Source: Kordiimonas lipolytica (GTDB lineage: Bacteria > Pseudomonadota > Alphaproteobacteria > Sphingomonadales > Kordiimonadaceae). Taken from it: DNA of 64,000 bases. Positions 25,597-34,546 of this stretch are shown in pieces. The translations under genes and the position numbers were made by a program. Where the stretch lies: the NCBI RefSeq assembly GCF_001550065.1, contig NZ_LRUB01000002.1, forward strand, positions 181,925 through 245,924, written 5' to 3'. The stretch's first letter is position 1. Every line of letters starts with the position of its first letter. The notes beneath the pieces were generated by a model. That model saw only the letters and a program-made list of their open reading frames with translations, was not told the origin of the DNA and did no database searches.

Positions 25597-25615
25597 AGTA
25601 CTCTCAGATAGTATT
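25596..25615 (-). promoter_or_regulatory. Second copy of the flagellin 3'-UTR element
   Basis: gagtactctcagatagtatt matches the element at 24527-24546 at 19 of 20 positions, though the hairpin stems next to the two copies differ in sequence. Conservation beside changed hairpins suggests selection. Confidence 0.6.
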
Positions 25616-25632
25616 CTTATCGAATTCGATTT

Positions 25633-26820
25633 TTACCTGAACAGCGACAGGACGCTCGATGGCGCTTGGTTGGCGATCGAAAGCGCCTGAAGGCCCAGTT
25701 GCTGCCTGGTCTGGTAGGCGGTCAGGTTTGCGCTCTCGCGCGCCATGTCCGCGTCCACCAGGTTGCCGATGCCCACTTCAAGGCCGTCTGACAGCTGGCT
25801 GGTGAATTGTTTCTGGATATCAAGCCTCTGTGACGTGGCGCCAAGGTTCGAGAGCGTCTGGTTGACGGCTTCAATGGCTGCATCAATGGAGGTTACGGCT
25901 GTTTGCGATGCAGCCGGTGATGACGGGTCTTCGCCTGCTGCAGGGTTGCCGTTTACAAGGTATGAGGACGCTCCGTTTCGAACCAGATAGAGGTTACTGC
26001 CGGCGTCAACATTGGGGGCGAAGGCAAAGCCATCGACCGTGGTGCCGTTAATCTCGGACGCGCTGATGCCGAGTGCTGCTGCAACGCCCTGCTGGAAGTC
26101 GTTGCTGACCGGGAATGTGTAGTTGGCATCTGTGGTGACGCCGGTGGAGGGATCGATCGTTTCGCCGTTCAAATTGCCGCCATTGTCGTTCTGCAGATTG
26201 ACAAGCGCTGCCCGGAATTCGGCATCAGTGCCGGCACTAATGGTTACACCCGCCAGCGCCACAGGCGTGCCGGTAACAGATACAGTGGAGCCAACCAAGT
26301 TGGAGTCGGTGAGGCCCAAGGTGCCCAGTGTCAGGTCGCTGGCAGCAGAACTGATCGTGCTTGATCCGCTGTCGTCCGTGATGGCGGTGATGGAATTGGT
26401 ACCGTCAACCACATTGCGCCCGTTGAAGGTCGCATTGCTCACGATGGATTCGATCTGGTCCCTGAGCTCAGTATATTTCTGGCTCATGGCAGTGCGGCTA
26501 TCGGCGTCCAGACCTGCGTCGGAACCGGCCACGGCAAGTTCCCGCATTTCGATCAGGAGATCGGAAACGGATTCTGCGGCAGCGAGGGCGATATCGGTTT
26601 CGGACATAGCCCGGTCGAGCGAGCTTTGGACAGCATTCAGCCCGGACACATTGCCGCGCATGTTTTGGGCGATGGAATAAATGGCTGCGGAGTCTCGGGC
26701 ACTGGCGACTTTGAGCCCCGTGTTTACACGCGACTGGGTCATTTCCAGCAGCTTGGTGCTGGCACCCAGATTTTGAAGGGCGGCAAAAGCGCCCGCATTT
26801 GTGTTCACACTGAAAGACAT
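25633..26820 (-). CDS. Flagellin (long)
   Basis: A 395-residue flagellin. N-terminal D0/D1 (SFSVNTNAGAFAALQNLGAS, QSRVNTGLKVASARDSAAIY) and the C-terminal helix (NLVDADMARESANLTAYQTR, VLSLFR) are very close to flagellin 1. The central domain, about residues 140-310, is Ser/Thr/Gly-rich and should form the exposed D2 domain. Start is ATG 26820. It has its own terminator, so both flagellins are separate transcription units; two GANTC sites lie upstream. Confidence 0.96.
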   Translation of the reverse strand: MSFSVNTNAGAFAALQNLGASTKLLEMTQSRVNTGLKVASARDSAAIYSIAQNMRGNVSGLNAVQSSLDRAMSETDIALAAAESVSDLLIEMRELAVAGSDAGLDADSRTAMSQKYTELRDQIESIVSNATFNGRNVVDGTNSITAITDDSGSSTISSAASDLTLGTLGLTDSNLVGSTVSVTGTPVALAGVTISAGTDAEFRAALVNLQNDNGGNLNGETIDPSTGVTTDANYTFPVSNDFQQGVAAALGISASEINGTTVDGFAFAPNVDAGSNLYLVRNGASSYLVNGNPAAGEDPSSPAASQTAVTSIDAAIEAVNQTLSNLGATSQRLDIQKQFTSQLSDGLEVGIGNLVDADMARESANLTAYQTRQQLGLQALSIANQAPSSVLSLFR

Positions 26821-26956
26821 CTTCTATGCCCACATTAAATGTTTTCGCCCGTTCTGAGCGGCGCGCACCTTTTGTGCACTATCGACATCAATAACGTGAA
26901 CAGTGGGTGTGAGTCCCGCCTTTGCGTCTCAAACTAGAGTCAATTTGTCTCAGATT

Positions 26957-27850
26957 TTATCTTTTTAGATTTCGCAATTCCGATGGCGTCATGCCGAAGG
27001 CTTCCTTAAAGGCACGTCGGAATGCGGTTTCTGTGCCGAAGCCCAGATCAAAAGCCAGATTGGAGATGGAGCCGGCCTCGTTACCTCCATGCCGCAATTT
27101 TTCATGGGCCAGTTGCAGGCGTTTGGTGCGGATATATTTCCCAATGCCACCCAGTGGCTCGGCCAAGCGGTACAGGCGTGCGCGGGACAGGCCCAAGTGT
27201 TTCGCGACCATATCTGGGTCCAGGTCTGGGTCCAGCAAATTTTTGTTGATGAAGATACAAACCTTGTCCAGTTGGCTGTCGCCGGTTGAGCCCTCATTGC
27301 CTGCATGGCGCTTGAAAATAGTATTCAGCATCATCAACAGGGGCGGCAGCAGTTCCTCAACGTCTTCCCCCTGCATAAGGTTCGTGTAGGTGCGGAAACA
27401 GATGAACTGTTGATAGAGAAGGCTAGTTGCGGGCAAGAGCGCAGAAAGAATAATGGGTGCCTCGTCACTAAGGCCAGTGGGCAGGAGGGGCTTTAGTTGC
27501 TCGTCGATAACCAGACAGTCGAGCTCGCAATCCGCACCTCTGAAGGTCACGTCCGCACCCAGCGGAATAATAGCGAAGTCGGCTGGTTTCAGTATTTCTT
27601 TCTGGCCGGCGCTCAGGATGGTTGTTTCACCGCGCCGCAAGGTGGTCAATATCAAGCCACGACCGCTTGATACCAGGGGCTGTGCCTGACGGACATGAAA
27701 ATCTTGCCCATTAACATTCAGCGTCACGGCAGCAAAGTTCTGGAAGCAGTGGACTTGGTGCAAGCTAGCATATGCAGAAAAGTCCTTTTTCTGCATGGAG
27801 TTAGAAGCTGAATGCTCGGTCTGCATGATTTCCTGATCGAGTTGGGTCAA
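26957..27850 (-). CDS. AraC-family transcriptional regulator
   Basis: A 297-residue regulator. The C-terminal double helix-turn-helix is intact (DPDMVAKHLGLSRARLYRLA; ISNLAFDLGFGTETAFRRAFK; FGMTPSELR). The N-terminal part resembles the AraC-binding-domain-like sensor with VSSGRGLIL, so it may bind a ligand. Start is TTG 27850 after GGAGAAATC. Sits between the flagellin genes and metW; no target is obvious. Regulation of the flagellins is possible but not shown. Confidence 0.88.
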   Translation of the reverse strand: MTQLDQEIMQTEHSASNSMQKKDFSAYASLHQVHCFQNFAAVTLNVNGQDFHVRQAQPLVSSGRGLILTTLRRGETTILSAGQKEILKPADFAIIPLGADVTFRGADCELDCLVIDEQLKPLLPTGLSDEAPIILSALLPATSLLYQQFICFRTYTNLMQGEDVEELLPPLLMMLNTIFKRHAGNEGSTGDSQLDKVCIFINKNLLDPDLDPDMVAKHLGLSRARLYRLAEPLGGIGKYIRTKRLQLAHEKLRHGGNEAGSISNLAFDLGFGTETAFRRAFKEAFGMTPSELRNLKR

Positions 27851-27930
27851 GATTTCTCCACCTGGTGCCGATATCTCCGAAAAAGCAAAGCAAAGGCAGT
27901 GCCAGTTTAGGAGAGACTAGAGCGGTGGGT

Positions 27931-28533
27931 TTACTTTTCCAGCAGGAACAGTGCCTGGTCGGCAGCCCAGTTGGCACGGGTGCGGCCATACTTCAGCGGC
28001 GTGCCGTCCGCCTTGTGGGGGACAAATTCCCGAACGCGGATGCCTTCTTCCTCGATCAGGTCAAATAGGTCGAGAATGGTACAGAAGTGGATGTTGTCCG
28101 TGTTATACCATGTTTTGTCGAGCGCCTTGGTCACCGGCATGCGGCCCCGTCCAACCAGGCTCATGCGCACTTTCCACTGACCGAAATTAGGGATGGTGAC
28201 AACGGCGCGCTTGCCGATGCGCAGCAGTTCCCGAAGCACTAGCTGGGGCCGATACACAGCCTGCAGGGTTTTGGACAGCACCACATAATCAAAGCTCTGG
28301 TCCGGATATTCCTTCAGGTCGTTGTCGGCGTCGCCCTGAATCACGAACAGCCCCTTGGCGACGCATTCATTCACGCCAGCCTGGCTGATCTCAATCCCGC
28401 GGCCGTCGACACCCTGTTTGTGCACAAGATAATCCAGTAGCTCGCCGTCGCCGCAGCCTACGTCCAGAACGCGACTGCCGGGCTCGATGAGTTCGGCGAT
28501 CAACTTCAGGTCGGGTCTGAGGTTATGCATCAT
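27931..28533 (-). CDS. metW: MetW methionine biosynthesis protein
   Basis: A 200-residue SAM-methyltransferase-fold protein. Motif I is [15 protein letters not shown], then GRGIEIS, and [14 protein letters not shown] and [19 protein letters not shown] mark MetW. In many Gram-negatives MetW is needed with MetX for full homoserine acetyl/succinyl transferase activity. ATG 28533 lies inside the metX end (11-bp overlap), with AGGAGGCGG just upstream, so the pair is translated together. Confidence 0.95.
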   Translation of the reverse strand: MMHNLRPDLKLIAELIEPGSRVLDVGCGDGELLDYLVHKQGVDGRGIEISQAGVNECVAKGLFVIQGDADNDLKEYPDQSFDYVVLSKTLQAVYRPQLVLRELLRIGKRAVVTIPNFGQWKVRMSLVGRGRMPVTKALDKTWYNTDNIHFCTILDLFDLIEEEGIRVREFVPHKADGTPLKYGRTRANWAADQALFLLEK

Positions 28534-29683
28534 CCGCCTCCTGTTCGCTGACCGTCAGCCCGTTGGTTTTCGCCGCGGCCTTCACGAAGCCCGTCAGCAT
28601 ATGGTCCATCTCCGGCACGTCCAGGAGGAAGGCGTCGTGGCCAAAGGGGCTTTCGATTTCGGCGAAGCTTACCGGTACGCCCGCTGCGTTGAGCGCATGC
28701 ACAATCGACTTGTTCTCAACCGTTGGATAGAGCCAGTCTGAGGTGAAGCTGATCACGCAGCAGCGCACATGGGCCGCGGCCTTAAAGGCATCCGCCAGCC
28801 GTCCACCGTGGCGCGCGGCAATATCCAGATAGTCCATCGCACGGGTGATATAGAGATAGCTGTTGGCATCGAACCGGTCGACAAAGCTGGAGCCCTGGTG
28901 CCTCAGGTAGCTTTCTACCTGGAAATCCGCCTCAAACCCGAAGGTGACTTCCTCGCGGTTCTGCAGGTTGCGGCCGAATTTGGCTGTTAGCGCGTCTTCC
29001 GACAGATAGGTGATATGCGCCGTCATGCGTGCGACAGACAGGCCCTTGGCGGGTTTGACGTCATGGTCATAATAGCGCCCATCGCGCCAGTCCGGGTCGG
29101 CCATGATGGCCTGCCGCCCCACTTCATGGAAGGCAATGTTCTGGGCTGTGTGGCGCGGGGCGGTTGCCAGCATTACGGCGCTGTGCAGCTTTTCCGGGTA
29201 GGTGGTCAGCCATTCCTGAACCTGCATCCCGCCCATGGACCCACCAATGATCATCATCAGCTTGTCGATGCCTAAGTGCGCCACAAGCCCGGCCTGCACA
29301 CGCACCATATCGCGCACTGTGATCACCGGGAAGCTGGTGCCCCAGGGCTTGCCGGTTTCCGGATTGTCCTGCCAGGGGCCGGTGGTGCCAAGGCAGCTCC
29401 CGAGCACATTGGAGCACACAACGAAATACCGGTCGGTATCGATCAGCTTACCGGGGCCCACGAGCCGTTCCCACCAGCCTGGCTTGCCGGTGATCGGGTG
29501 GGTCGAGGCCACATACTGGTCACCGGTCAGCGCGTGACAGATCAGCACGGCGTTGGTGCCCGCGTCGTTCAGCGTGCCATAGGTCTCGTACCCCACTGTC
29601 ACAGGCGACAGCACAGCTCCGCCGTCAAGCTCAAGCGGCTTGTCGGTGAAAAGCGTTGCGGTTTTGCCAGCGGTTGGTGTCAC
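28523..29683 (-). CDS. metX: Homoserine O-acyltransferase
   Basis: Transfers an acetyl (or succinyl) group to homoserine, the first committed step of methionine synthesis. Alpha/beta-hydrolase fold. Seen are [13 protein letters not shown], the nucleophile GGSMGGMQ, the acid in FTSDWLYPT and histidine in [11 protein letters not shown]. The ORF can start at TTG 29710, but no ribosome site precedes it; GTG 29683, behind GGACAGG, gives 386 residues and seems better. Shares a divergent 214-bp spacer with hisC. I found no SAM riboswitch in it. MetX of this group may use either acyl donor. Confidence 0.94.
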   Translation of the reverse strand: MTPTAGKTATLFTDKPLELDGGAVLSPVTVGYETYGTLNDAGTNAVLICHALTGDQYVASTHPITGKPGWWERLVGPGKLIDTDRYFVVCSNVLGSCLGTTGPWQDNPETGKPWGTSFPVITVRDMVRVQAGLVAHLGIDKLMMIIGGSMGGMQVQEWLTTYPEKLHSAVMLATAPRHTAQNIAFHEVGRQAIMADPDWRDGRYYDHDVKPAKGLSVARMTAHITYLSEDALTAKFGRNLQNREEVTFGFEADFQVESYLRHQGSSFVDRFDANSYLYITRAMDYLDIAARHGGRLADAFKAAAHVRCCVISFTSDWLYPTVENKSIVHALNAAGVPVSFAEIESPFGHDAFLLDVPEMDHMLTGFVKAAAKTNGLTVSEQEADDA

Positions 29684-29897
29684 GAAACCTGTCCAAATCC
29701 TTTGAGCCAAGGGCTGGTTTTGCCCGGGCCTTGTGGATGCACAGAAAAGCGGGCGCAGGCCCTTATGTCAATCGCCCTAAAACTTACCCGTGAGATTAGG
29801 AAAGTTTCCTTTGCCTTTAGGGGGGCGGCGCTTTATCCCTTTTTCTTGTATTTCTTAAGGGTTTTCCGGGTATTTTCCGGCTTTTTGGAGGTTTTTC

Positions 29898-31004
29898 ATG
29901 GGTGCGCCCAAAGCACATGACTGGATTATGGACCTGGAGGCCTATGTGCCTGGCAAGGCGAAGGCTGAAGGCGTCAAGAATCCGGTGAAGATGTCGGCAA
30001 ACGAATCCGCGCTGGGGCCAAGCCCCAAGGCTGTGGAGGTCATCAAGGCGTCAGCAGGCGGCGTGATGCGCTATCCAGACCCGGCTTCCCATGACCTGAT
30101 CGAGGCCATCGCCAAGGTGCATGGCCTGAAGGCAGAGCGCATTTTGTGCGGCACTGGCTCTGACGAGCTTCTGACGCTTCTTATCCATTCCTATGCAGGT
30201 GTGGGCGACGAAGTGATCTTTTCAGAGCTCGGCTTTTCAGTATACCCCATTCAGGCGCAGGCCGCCGGCGCAACGCTGGTGCCGGTGCCGAATAAGGACT
30301 GGGCCGCAGACGTGGACGGCATGCTGGCCGCGGTCACCGACAAGACCAAGCTTGTGATTGTCGACAACCCCAATAACCCCACAGGCGCCTACCTGCCGTG
30401 GTCTGAGGTTGAGCGCCTGCATCAAGGCCTGCCGGACCATGTATTGCTGGTGCTGGACGCCGCCTATGCCGAGTGTGTCACAGCGGGCGACTATGAAGCC
30501 GGTGAAGAACTGGTGGACAAGTTCGATAATGTGGTGATGACGCGCACGTTCTCAAAACTGTACGCGTTGGCGGGCCTGCGGGTTGGTTGGATGTATGCGC
30601 CCGATGGGGTGATTGATGTGATCAACCGCTGGCGTATGCCTTTCAATGTGTCGAACCCAGGCCACGACGCCGCGCTCGCGGCCGTTAAGGACCAGGCATA
30701 TCTGGATGAGGTCGTTTCCTTCACCGCCCAGTGGCGCGACTGGTTGACGGCGGAACTCACGGCCATTGGCCTCGATGTGGTGAAAAGCCAGACCAACTTC
30801 GTGCTGGTGGGCTTCCCGGATGAAAGCCCCTTCACGGCGGCTGAGTGCAACGACTACCTGATGAAGCATGGCTATATCGTGCGCAAATTTGGTGTGTTGC
30901 CCAATCACCTCAGGATTTCTGTCGGCACGGAAACCCAGAACCGGGGGATCATATCGCTCATCCGCGGCTTCATGAACGGCTCACCAGATGAGGCGCAGGC
31001 ATGA
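29898..31004 (+). CDS. hisC: Histidinol-phosphate aminotransferase
   Basis: PLP-dependent class II aminotransferase, 368 residues. Converts imidazole-acetol phosphate to histidinol phosphate; such enzymes often also transaminate aromatic precursors. The PLP lysine is K220 in TRTFSKLYALAGLRVGW. ANESALGPSP, DNPNNPTG and FNVSNPGHDAA are also conserved. ATG 29898 follows GGAGG. It overlaps the prephenate dehydrogenase gene by ATGA, a pairing common in alphaproteobacteria that suggests use in tyrosine/phenylalanine synthesis. Confidence 0.95.
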   Translation: MGAPKAHDWIMDLEAYVPGKAKAEGVKNPVKMSANESALGPSPKAVEVIKASAGGVMRYPDPASHDLIEAIAKVHGLKAERILCGTGSDELLTLLIHSYAGVGDEVIFSELGFSVYPIQAQAAGATLVPVPNKDWAADVDGMLAAVTDKTKLVIVDNPNNPTGAYLPWSEVERLHQGLPDHVLLVLDAAYAECVTAGDYEAGEELVDKFDNVVMTRTFSKLYALAGLRVGWMYAPDGVIDVINRWRMPFNVSNPGHDAALAAVKDQAYLDEVVSFTAQWRDWLTAELTAIGLDVVKSQTNFVLVGFPDESPFTAAECNDYLMKHGYIVRKFGVLPNHLRISVGTETQNRGIISLIRGFMNGSPDEAQA

Positions 31005-31924
31005 CGGATAAAGTTCACTTTGACCGTATCGCCATTATTGGTGCGGGGCTGATCGGATCATCCGTGGCCCGCGCCGTCATGCGCGCTGGGGCCGCCGGTA
31101 CGCTTGTGGTATCTGACCGCGATGAGGCGGTCCTGAGTGAGGCCGAAAAACTGGGCTTCGCGCACGAGTTCACAGTGAACGCGCGCGAGGCCGCGCAGGA
31201 TGCCGATCTGGTGGTCATTGCTGTTCCCGTTGGGGCAATGGCGTCCGTGGGCGTTACGATCGCACCTGTGCTCAAGGCTGGCGCCATTGTCACGGACGTG
31301 GGGTCGGTCAAGGAAGGCGTGTTCAAGGCACTTGAACCGCTGCTGCCTGGGAATGTGCATCTTATCCCCGGCCACCCTGTGGCGGGGACCGAGCAATCAG
31401 GCCCATCGGCGGGGTTCGCCAGCCTTTTTGACGGCCGCTGGTGCATCATCACGCCGCCTCAAGGCGTTGACGAAGGTGCGCTTGAGAAACTCACCAAGCT
31501 ATGGGAAGCCATGGGCAGTAAGGTTGAGATCATGACCGCCCAGCACCATGACCTGGTGCTGGCGATCACCAGCCACGTACCGCACCTGATTGCCTACAAT
31601 ATTGTGGGTACGGCCAGCGACCTTGAAGAAGTGACACGCTCGGAAGTGATCAAATATTCTGCGGGCGGCTTTCGGGATTTCACCCGTATCGCCGCCAGTG
31701 ATCCCACCATGTGGCGCGATGTGTTCCTGAATAACAAGGATGCGGTGCTTGAGATGCTGGGCCGCTTCAGTGAAGACCTTACGGCGCTTCAGCGGGCGAT
31801 CAGGTGGGGTGACGGCGACGCGCTCTTTGACCTGTTTACCCGCACCCGTGACATCCGCCGCCGCATCATTGACGCCGGCCAGGACGAGGAAGCCGCCGAT
31901 TTCGGTCGTCACCACGAGGAATAA
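31001..31924 (+). CDS. tyrC: Prephenate/arogenate dehydrogenase
   Basis: NAD-dependent dehydrogenase of tyrosine synthesis, 307 residues. Rossmann motif IIGAGLIGSSVARAV at the N terminus, then the catalytic-region LIPGHPVAGTEQSGP and the C-terminal helical dimer domain with ITSHVPHLIAYNIV. No chorismate mutase or ACT domain is fused, so it is the cyclohexadienyl (TyrC) type. Cotranscribed with hisC and followed by a clear terminator. Confidence 0.94.
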   Translation: MTDKVHFDRIAIIGAGLIGSSVARAVMRAGAAGTLVVSDRDEAVLSEAEKLGFAHEFTVNAREAAQDADLVVIAVPVGAMASVGVTIAPVLKAGAIVTDVGSVKEGVFKALEPLLPGNVHLIPGHPVAGTEQSGPSAGFASLFDGRWCIITPPQGVDEGALEKLTKLWEAMGSKVEIMTAQHHDLVLAITSHVPHLIAYNIVGTASDLEEVTRSEVIKYSAGGFRDFTRIAASDPTMWRDVFLNNKDAVLEMLGRFSEDLTALQRAIRWGDGDALFDLFTRTRDIRRRIIDAGQDEEAADFGRHHEE

Positions 31925-31931
31925 AAAGATT

Positions 31932-31957
31932 AAGGCCGGGGAGACCCGGCCTTTTTT
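31932..31957 (+). terminator. Rho-independent terminator after hisC-tyrC
   Basis: AAGGCCGGG-gaga-CCCGGCCTT stem with a tetraloop, followed by a T run. Also serves the convergent SDR gene, whose stop is just downstream. Confidence 0.92.
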
Positions 31958-31964
31958 GTGTTGG

Positions 31965-32831
31965 TTACCAGACCTTCATCACTTCGGTAGGCAGGCGCTC
32001 GACCACCTCGTCGGGCACGAAGAAATCGGGCACCAGTGGTCCTTTGGCGTGCGGCGCGTACTTGGTGAAGTCGGTCATGCCCTCTGCGCGCAACACTTCT
32101 TCATCAATGAAGAAGTTGCCTGAACACTCTTTCGAATGGCGCGTCAGGATAGCAAAGGCCGCATCCGCCATGATCTCGGGCGTGCGGCTCTGCCTGGCCA
32201 TCTCACCGTCGCCGATCACATTCCGGATCGCCGCCGTGTCGATCGCGGTGAAGGGCCACAGGCTGTTCACAGCAATGCCTGCCGCCTTGAACTCAGCGGC
32301 CATGCCTAATGTGCACAGGCTCATACCGTATTTGGCGATGGAATAGGCCACGTGGGGCGCGAACCAGCGCGGGTTCATATCCAGCGGTGGCGACAGCGTC
32401 AGGATGTGCGGGTTATCAGACTTCAAAAGGTGCGGGATGCACTTCTTGGACACAAGGAACGTGCCGCGCGTGTTGATGTTGTTCATCAGGTCATAGCGCT
32501 TCATGTCTGTCATCTGTGTGTTCGTGAGCGAAATGGCAGACGCGTTGTTGACGCAGATGTCGATGCCGCCGAAGGCCTCGACCGTTTTGGCGACCGCCTC
32601 ATCCACCTGTTCTTCGAAGCGGATGTCACACAGAAGCGGCAGCGCCTTGCCGCCCGCTTTCTCGATCGCCTCAGCCGCCGTGTAGATGGTGCCTTCAAGC
32701 TTCGGGTGCGGCTCTGCCGTTTTGGCGCCGATGGCCACATTGGCGCCGTCCTTCGCTGCCCTAAGCGCGATCGCCAGCCCGATACCGCGGCTGCCGCCGC
32801 TCATGAAAATGGTTTTTCCCTTCAGGCTCAT
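31965..32831 (-). CDS. Short-chain dehydrogenase/reductase
   Basis: A 288-residue SDR. Coenzyme motif GGSRGIGLAIA, NNAS, catalytic Tyr and Lys in YSIAKYGMS, and the C-terminal extension ending in a helix give the HSDL2-like subgroup. Probably NAD(P)-dependent oxidoreduction of a fatty or steroid-like alcohol, not determined. Convergent with tyrC. Confidence 0.9.
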   Translation of the reverse strand: MSLKGKTIFMSGGSRGIGLAIALRAAKDGANVAIGAKTAEPHPKLEGTIYTAAEAIEKAGGKALPLLCDIRFEEQVDEAVAKTVEAFGGIDICVNNASAISLTNTQMTDMKRYDLMNNINTRGTFLVSKKCIPHLLKSDNPHILTLSPPLDMNPRWFAPHVAYSIAKYGMSLCTLGMAAEFKAAGIAVNSLWPFTAIDTAAIRNVIGDGEMARQSRTPEIMADAAFAILTRHSKECSGNFFIDEEVLRAEGMTDFTKYAPHAKGPLVPDFFVPDEVVERLPTEVMKVW

Positions 32832-32969
32832 GAAATTCCTCCTTTTCCCCGCGAAACCGATTGGCCCGCATCCTTCCTTGCCCTGATAATAGCGCGTTTG
32901 GCGCTATGGGCAGCGGAAAAGGCAGAATTATTTTTGGGGCCTGATGGCTTAGATGGGGGCTTAGGGGGC

Positions 32970-33926
32970 TTAGTCCTCGAGAAGCGGCTTCAAAGGCATG
33001 ACAGGCTCACCCTCCAGTGTCAGGCTGCCCATTTGCAGCATGACAGACAGGTCGTCTTCACCGGCGCGGGCGATGGCGCTCGCAGCATTCTCAAGCCCCA
33101 TGTCTTTGAGGGTGGCGGCGATGGCATCGCGGCCCAAGACCCTGAAGGTGGCACTGCCCAGCGGGCGGAAGTCTTCATCGAGTGTCAGGCTGGCGTTGCC
33201 GCCAAGGCGCCCGCCGCCTGCATCCAGCTTGATGGCGTCCAGCTCCAGAAGGCCACCTGCGTCGCGCCAGGCGCCAAGGTCGCGGGCAGTCCAGCCTTTG
33301 ACGATGGGCCCCATGATACCGCCGGACGTTTCAATCTGCGTGGCACCGGTGTCAACGGTCAGCTTGAAATCCAGAAAGCGGTCTTCATAGAGGCCGTTTT
33401 CAGGTTCATGATGCGCTGTGTCGGACCGCAGGAACAACTGCCATCCCTTGAGGCGTTTTGGCCCCTCCAGTCCTGGGGCTTTCATCAGGCTGAAGTCTGC
33501 CATATTGCCGGAATCAATTGCGATCACCGCCTTGCCGTCGTCGTGGATGCGGTAGCTGCCGCGCATGCTGCCGTCGGTGAAGGCAAGGGCTTCACCCGCG
33601 GCCTGAACGCGCACATTGGTGGCTTCGGCCACCCAGTGGCCGGGCGTCCAGAGGTGGCTCACCAGCGTCACGCTTTCGGCGCCAAAATCCAGCCCAGGCC
33701 CGCGGGTCTGAACCTGCAGCCCATCCACCGTGATCACGATGCGGTAGGGAAAGCCGGACAGCTTCACCTTGCCGTGCTCCACCTTCAATCCTTTGTCACG
33801 CCAGCCGCCGAGCATGGCTTCGGTGTCTTTTCGGGCCTGGAAGCTGCTGGTGTACCAAAGGCCAGAATAGATAATGGCGGCGACAATCAACAGCCCGGCA
33901 AAGGTGCGAATCTTGGTCATGGTCAA
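32970..33926 (-). CDS. DUF2125 domain protein
   Basis: A 318-residue envelope protein of the DUF2125 family. One N-terminal helix (FAGLLIVAAIIYSGLWY) acts as signal anchor; the rest is beta-rich, AsmA/DUF748-like in outline. ATG 33926 overlaps the stop of the upstream YdcF-like gene by ATGA, so they are coupled. Function unknown; the neighbourhood (ftsEX, YdcF) suggests a cell-envelope role. Confidence 0.85.
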   Translation of the reverse strand: MTMTKIRTFAGLLIVAAIIYSGLWYTSSFQARKDTEAMLGGWRDKGLKVEHGKVKLSGFPYRIVITVDGLQVQTRGPGLDFGAESVTLVSHLWTPGHWVAEATNVRVQAAGEALAFTDGSMRGSYRIHDDGKAVIAIDSGNMADFSLMKAPGLEGPKRLKGWQLFLRSDTAHHEPENGLYEDRFLDFKLTVDTGATQIETSGGIMGPIVKGWTARDLGAWRDAGGLLELDAIKLDAGGGRLGGNASLTLDEDFRPLGSATFRVLGRDAIAATLKDMGLENAASAIARAGEDDLSVMLQMGSLTLEGEPVMPLKPLLED

Positions 33927-34537
33927 AGGGTCCCTGTCGCTGATTTGGCTTGCTTGCCCGCATCACCCGGCGCGGGTTTGAAGGCTTCTCCGATCAGCGT
34001 AAATACATATTTGTTATATTCATTTGCAAGATACAGCATCGGCCATTCGCCTTTGACCGGGTAGGCGAAAATGGTGGCGTTCGGCATGGCACGCCTGAAC
34101 AGGATCAGGCTTCTGGGCATGTGATAATCTGCAGTGACAAGCACCAGTGTCTGGTAGCCGTGGGTTTGTGTCCACAGGTTGCTTTCGGTGGCGTTGCCCG
34201 CGGTGTTGGGCGCGGCCCGGTCGAGGTCCACACAGCAGGTGAAAAGCGCCTCTTCCGCGCCGGTCAACGCGCTCAGCTCATGGGGTTCTACCACCGGATT
34301 AACGCCTGAAATCAACATGCGGTCAGCTACCTTGGCTTCCAGCAGCTTAAGACCAGCTTCCAGCCGTCCGGCCCCGCCTGTCAGCACAATAATGCCGTCG
34401 CTTTTCGGGGTCATGCCGTCGGGTATCGCTTTTGGCAGTGTCAGGACGAAAAAGCCGAACCCGAGAAGCCAGGCGGCAACCAGATAGACAGGTGCCTTGA
34501 TCAGGAGGCGCGCGACTGATTTTCTGTTTCTTGCCAT
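33923..34537 (-). CDS. YdcF/ElyC family protein (DUF218)
   Basis: A 204-residue inner-membrane protein with one N-terminal helix (LVAAWLLGFGFFVLTLP). The DUF218 domain follows: DGIIVLTGGAGRLEAGLKLLEA, ADRMLISGVNP and the block VTADYHMPRSLILFRR with conserved Asp/His/Pro. ElyC-type proteins take part in undecaprenyl-phosphate or envelope-polysaccharide metabolism, a role inferred from family. Lies 9 bp downstream of ftsX and overlaps the DUF2125 gene, so it belongs to an operon with ftsEX. Confidence 0.88.
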   Translation of the reverse strand: MARNRKSVARLLIKAPVYLVAAWLLGFGFFVLTLPKAIPDGMTPKSDGIIVLTGGAGRLEAGLKLLEAKVADRMLISGVNPVVEPHELSALTGAEEALFTCCVDLDRAAPNTAGNATESNLWTQTHGYQTLVLVTADYHMPRSLILFRRAMPNATIFAYPVKGEWPMLYLANEYNKYVFTLIGEAFKPAPGDAGKQAKSATGTL

Positions 34538-34546
34538 GGTGTGCCG

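Noticed and set aside
29684..29897. SAM riboswitch upstream of metX
   Set aside because: Searched by eye for SAM-II-like conserved pseudoknot segments on the minus strand; none seen.
32352..34064. 570-residue plus-strand frame
   Set aside because: Antisense to the SDR and DUF2125 genes; composition is that of a shadow frame in GC-rich DNA.
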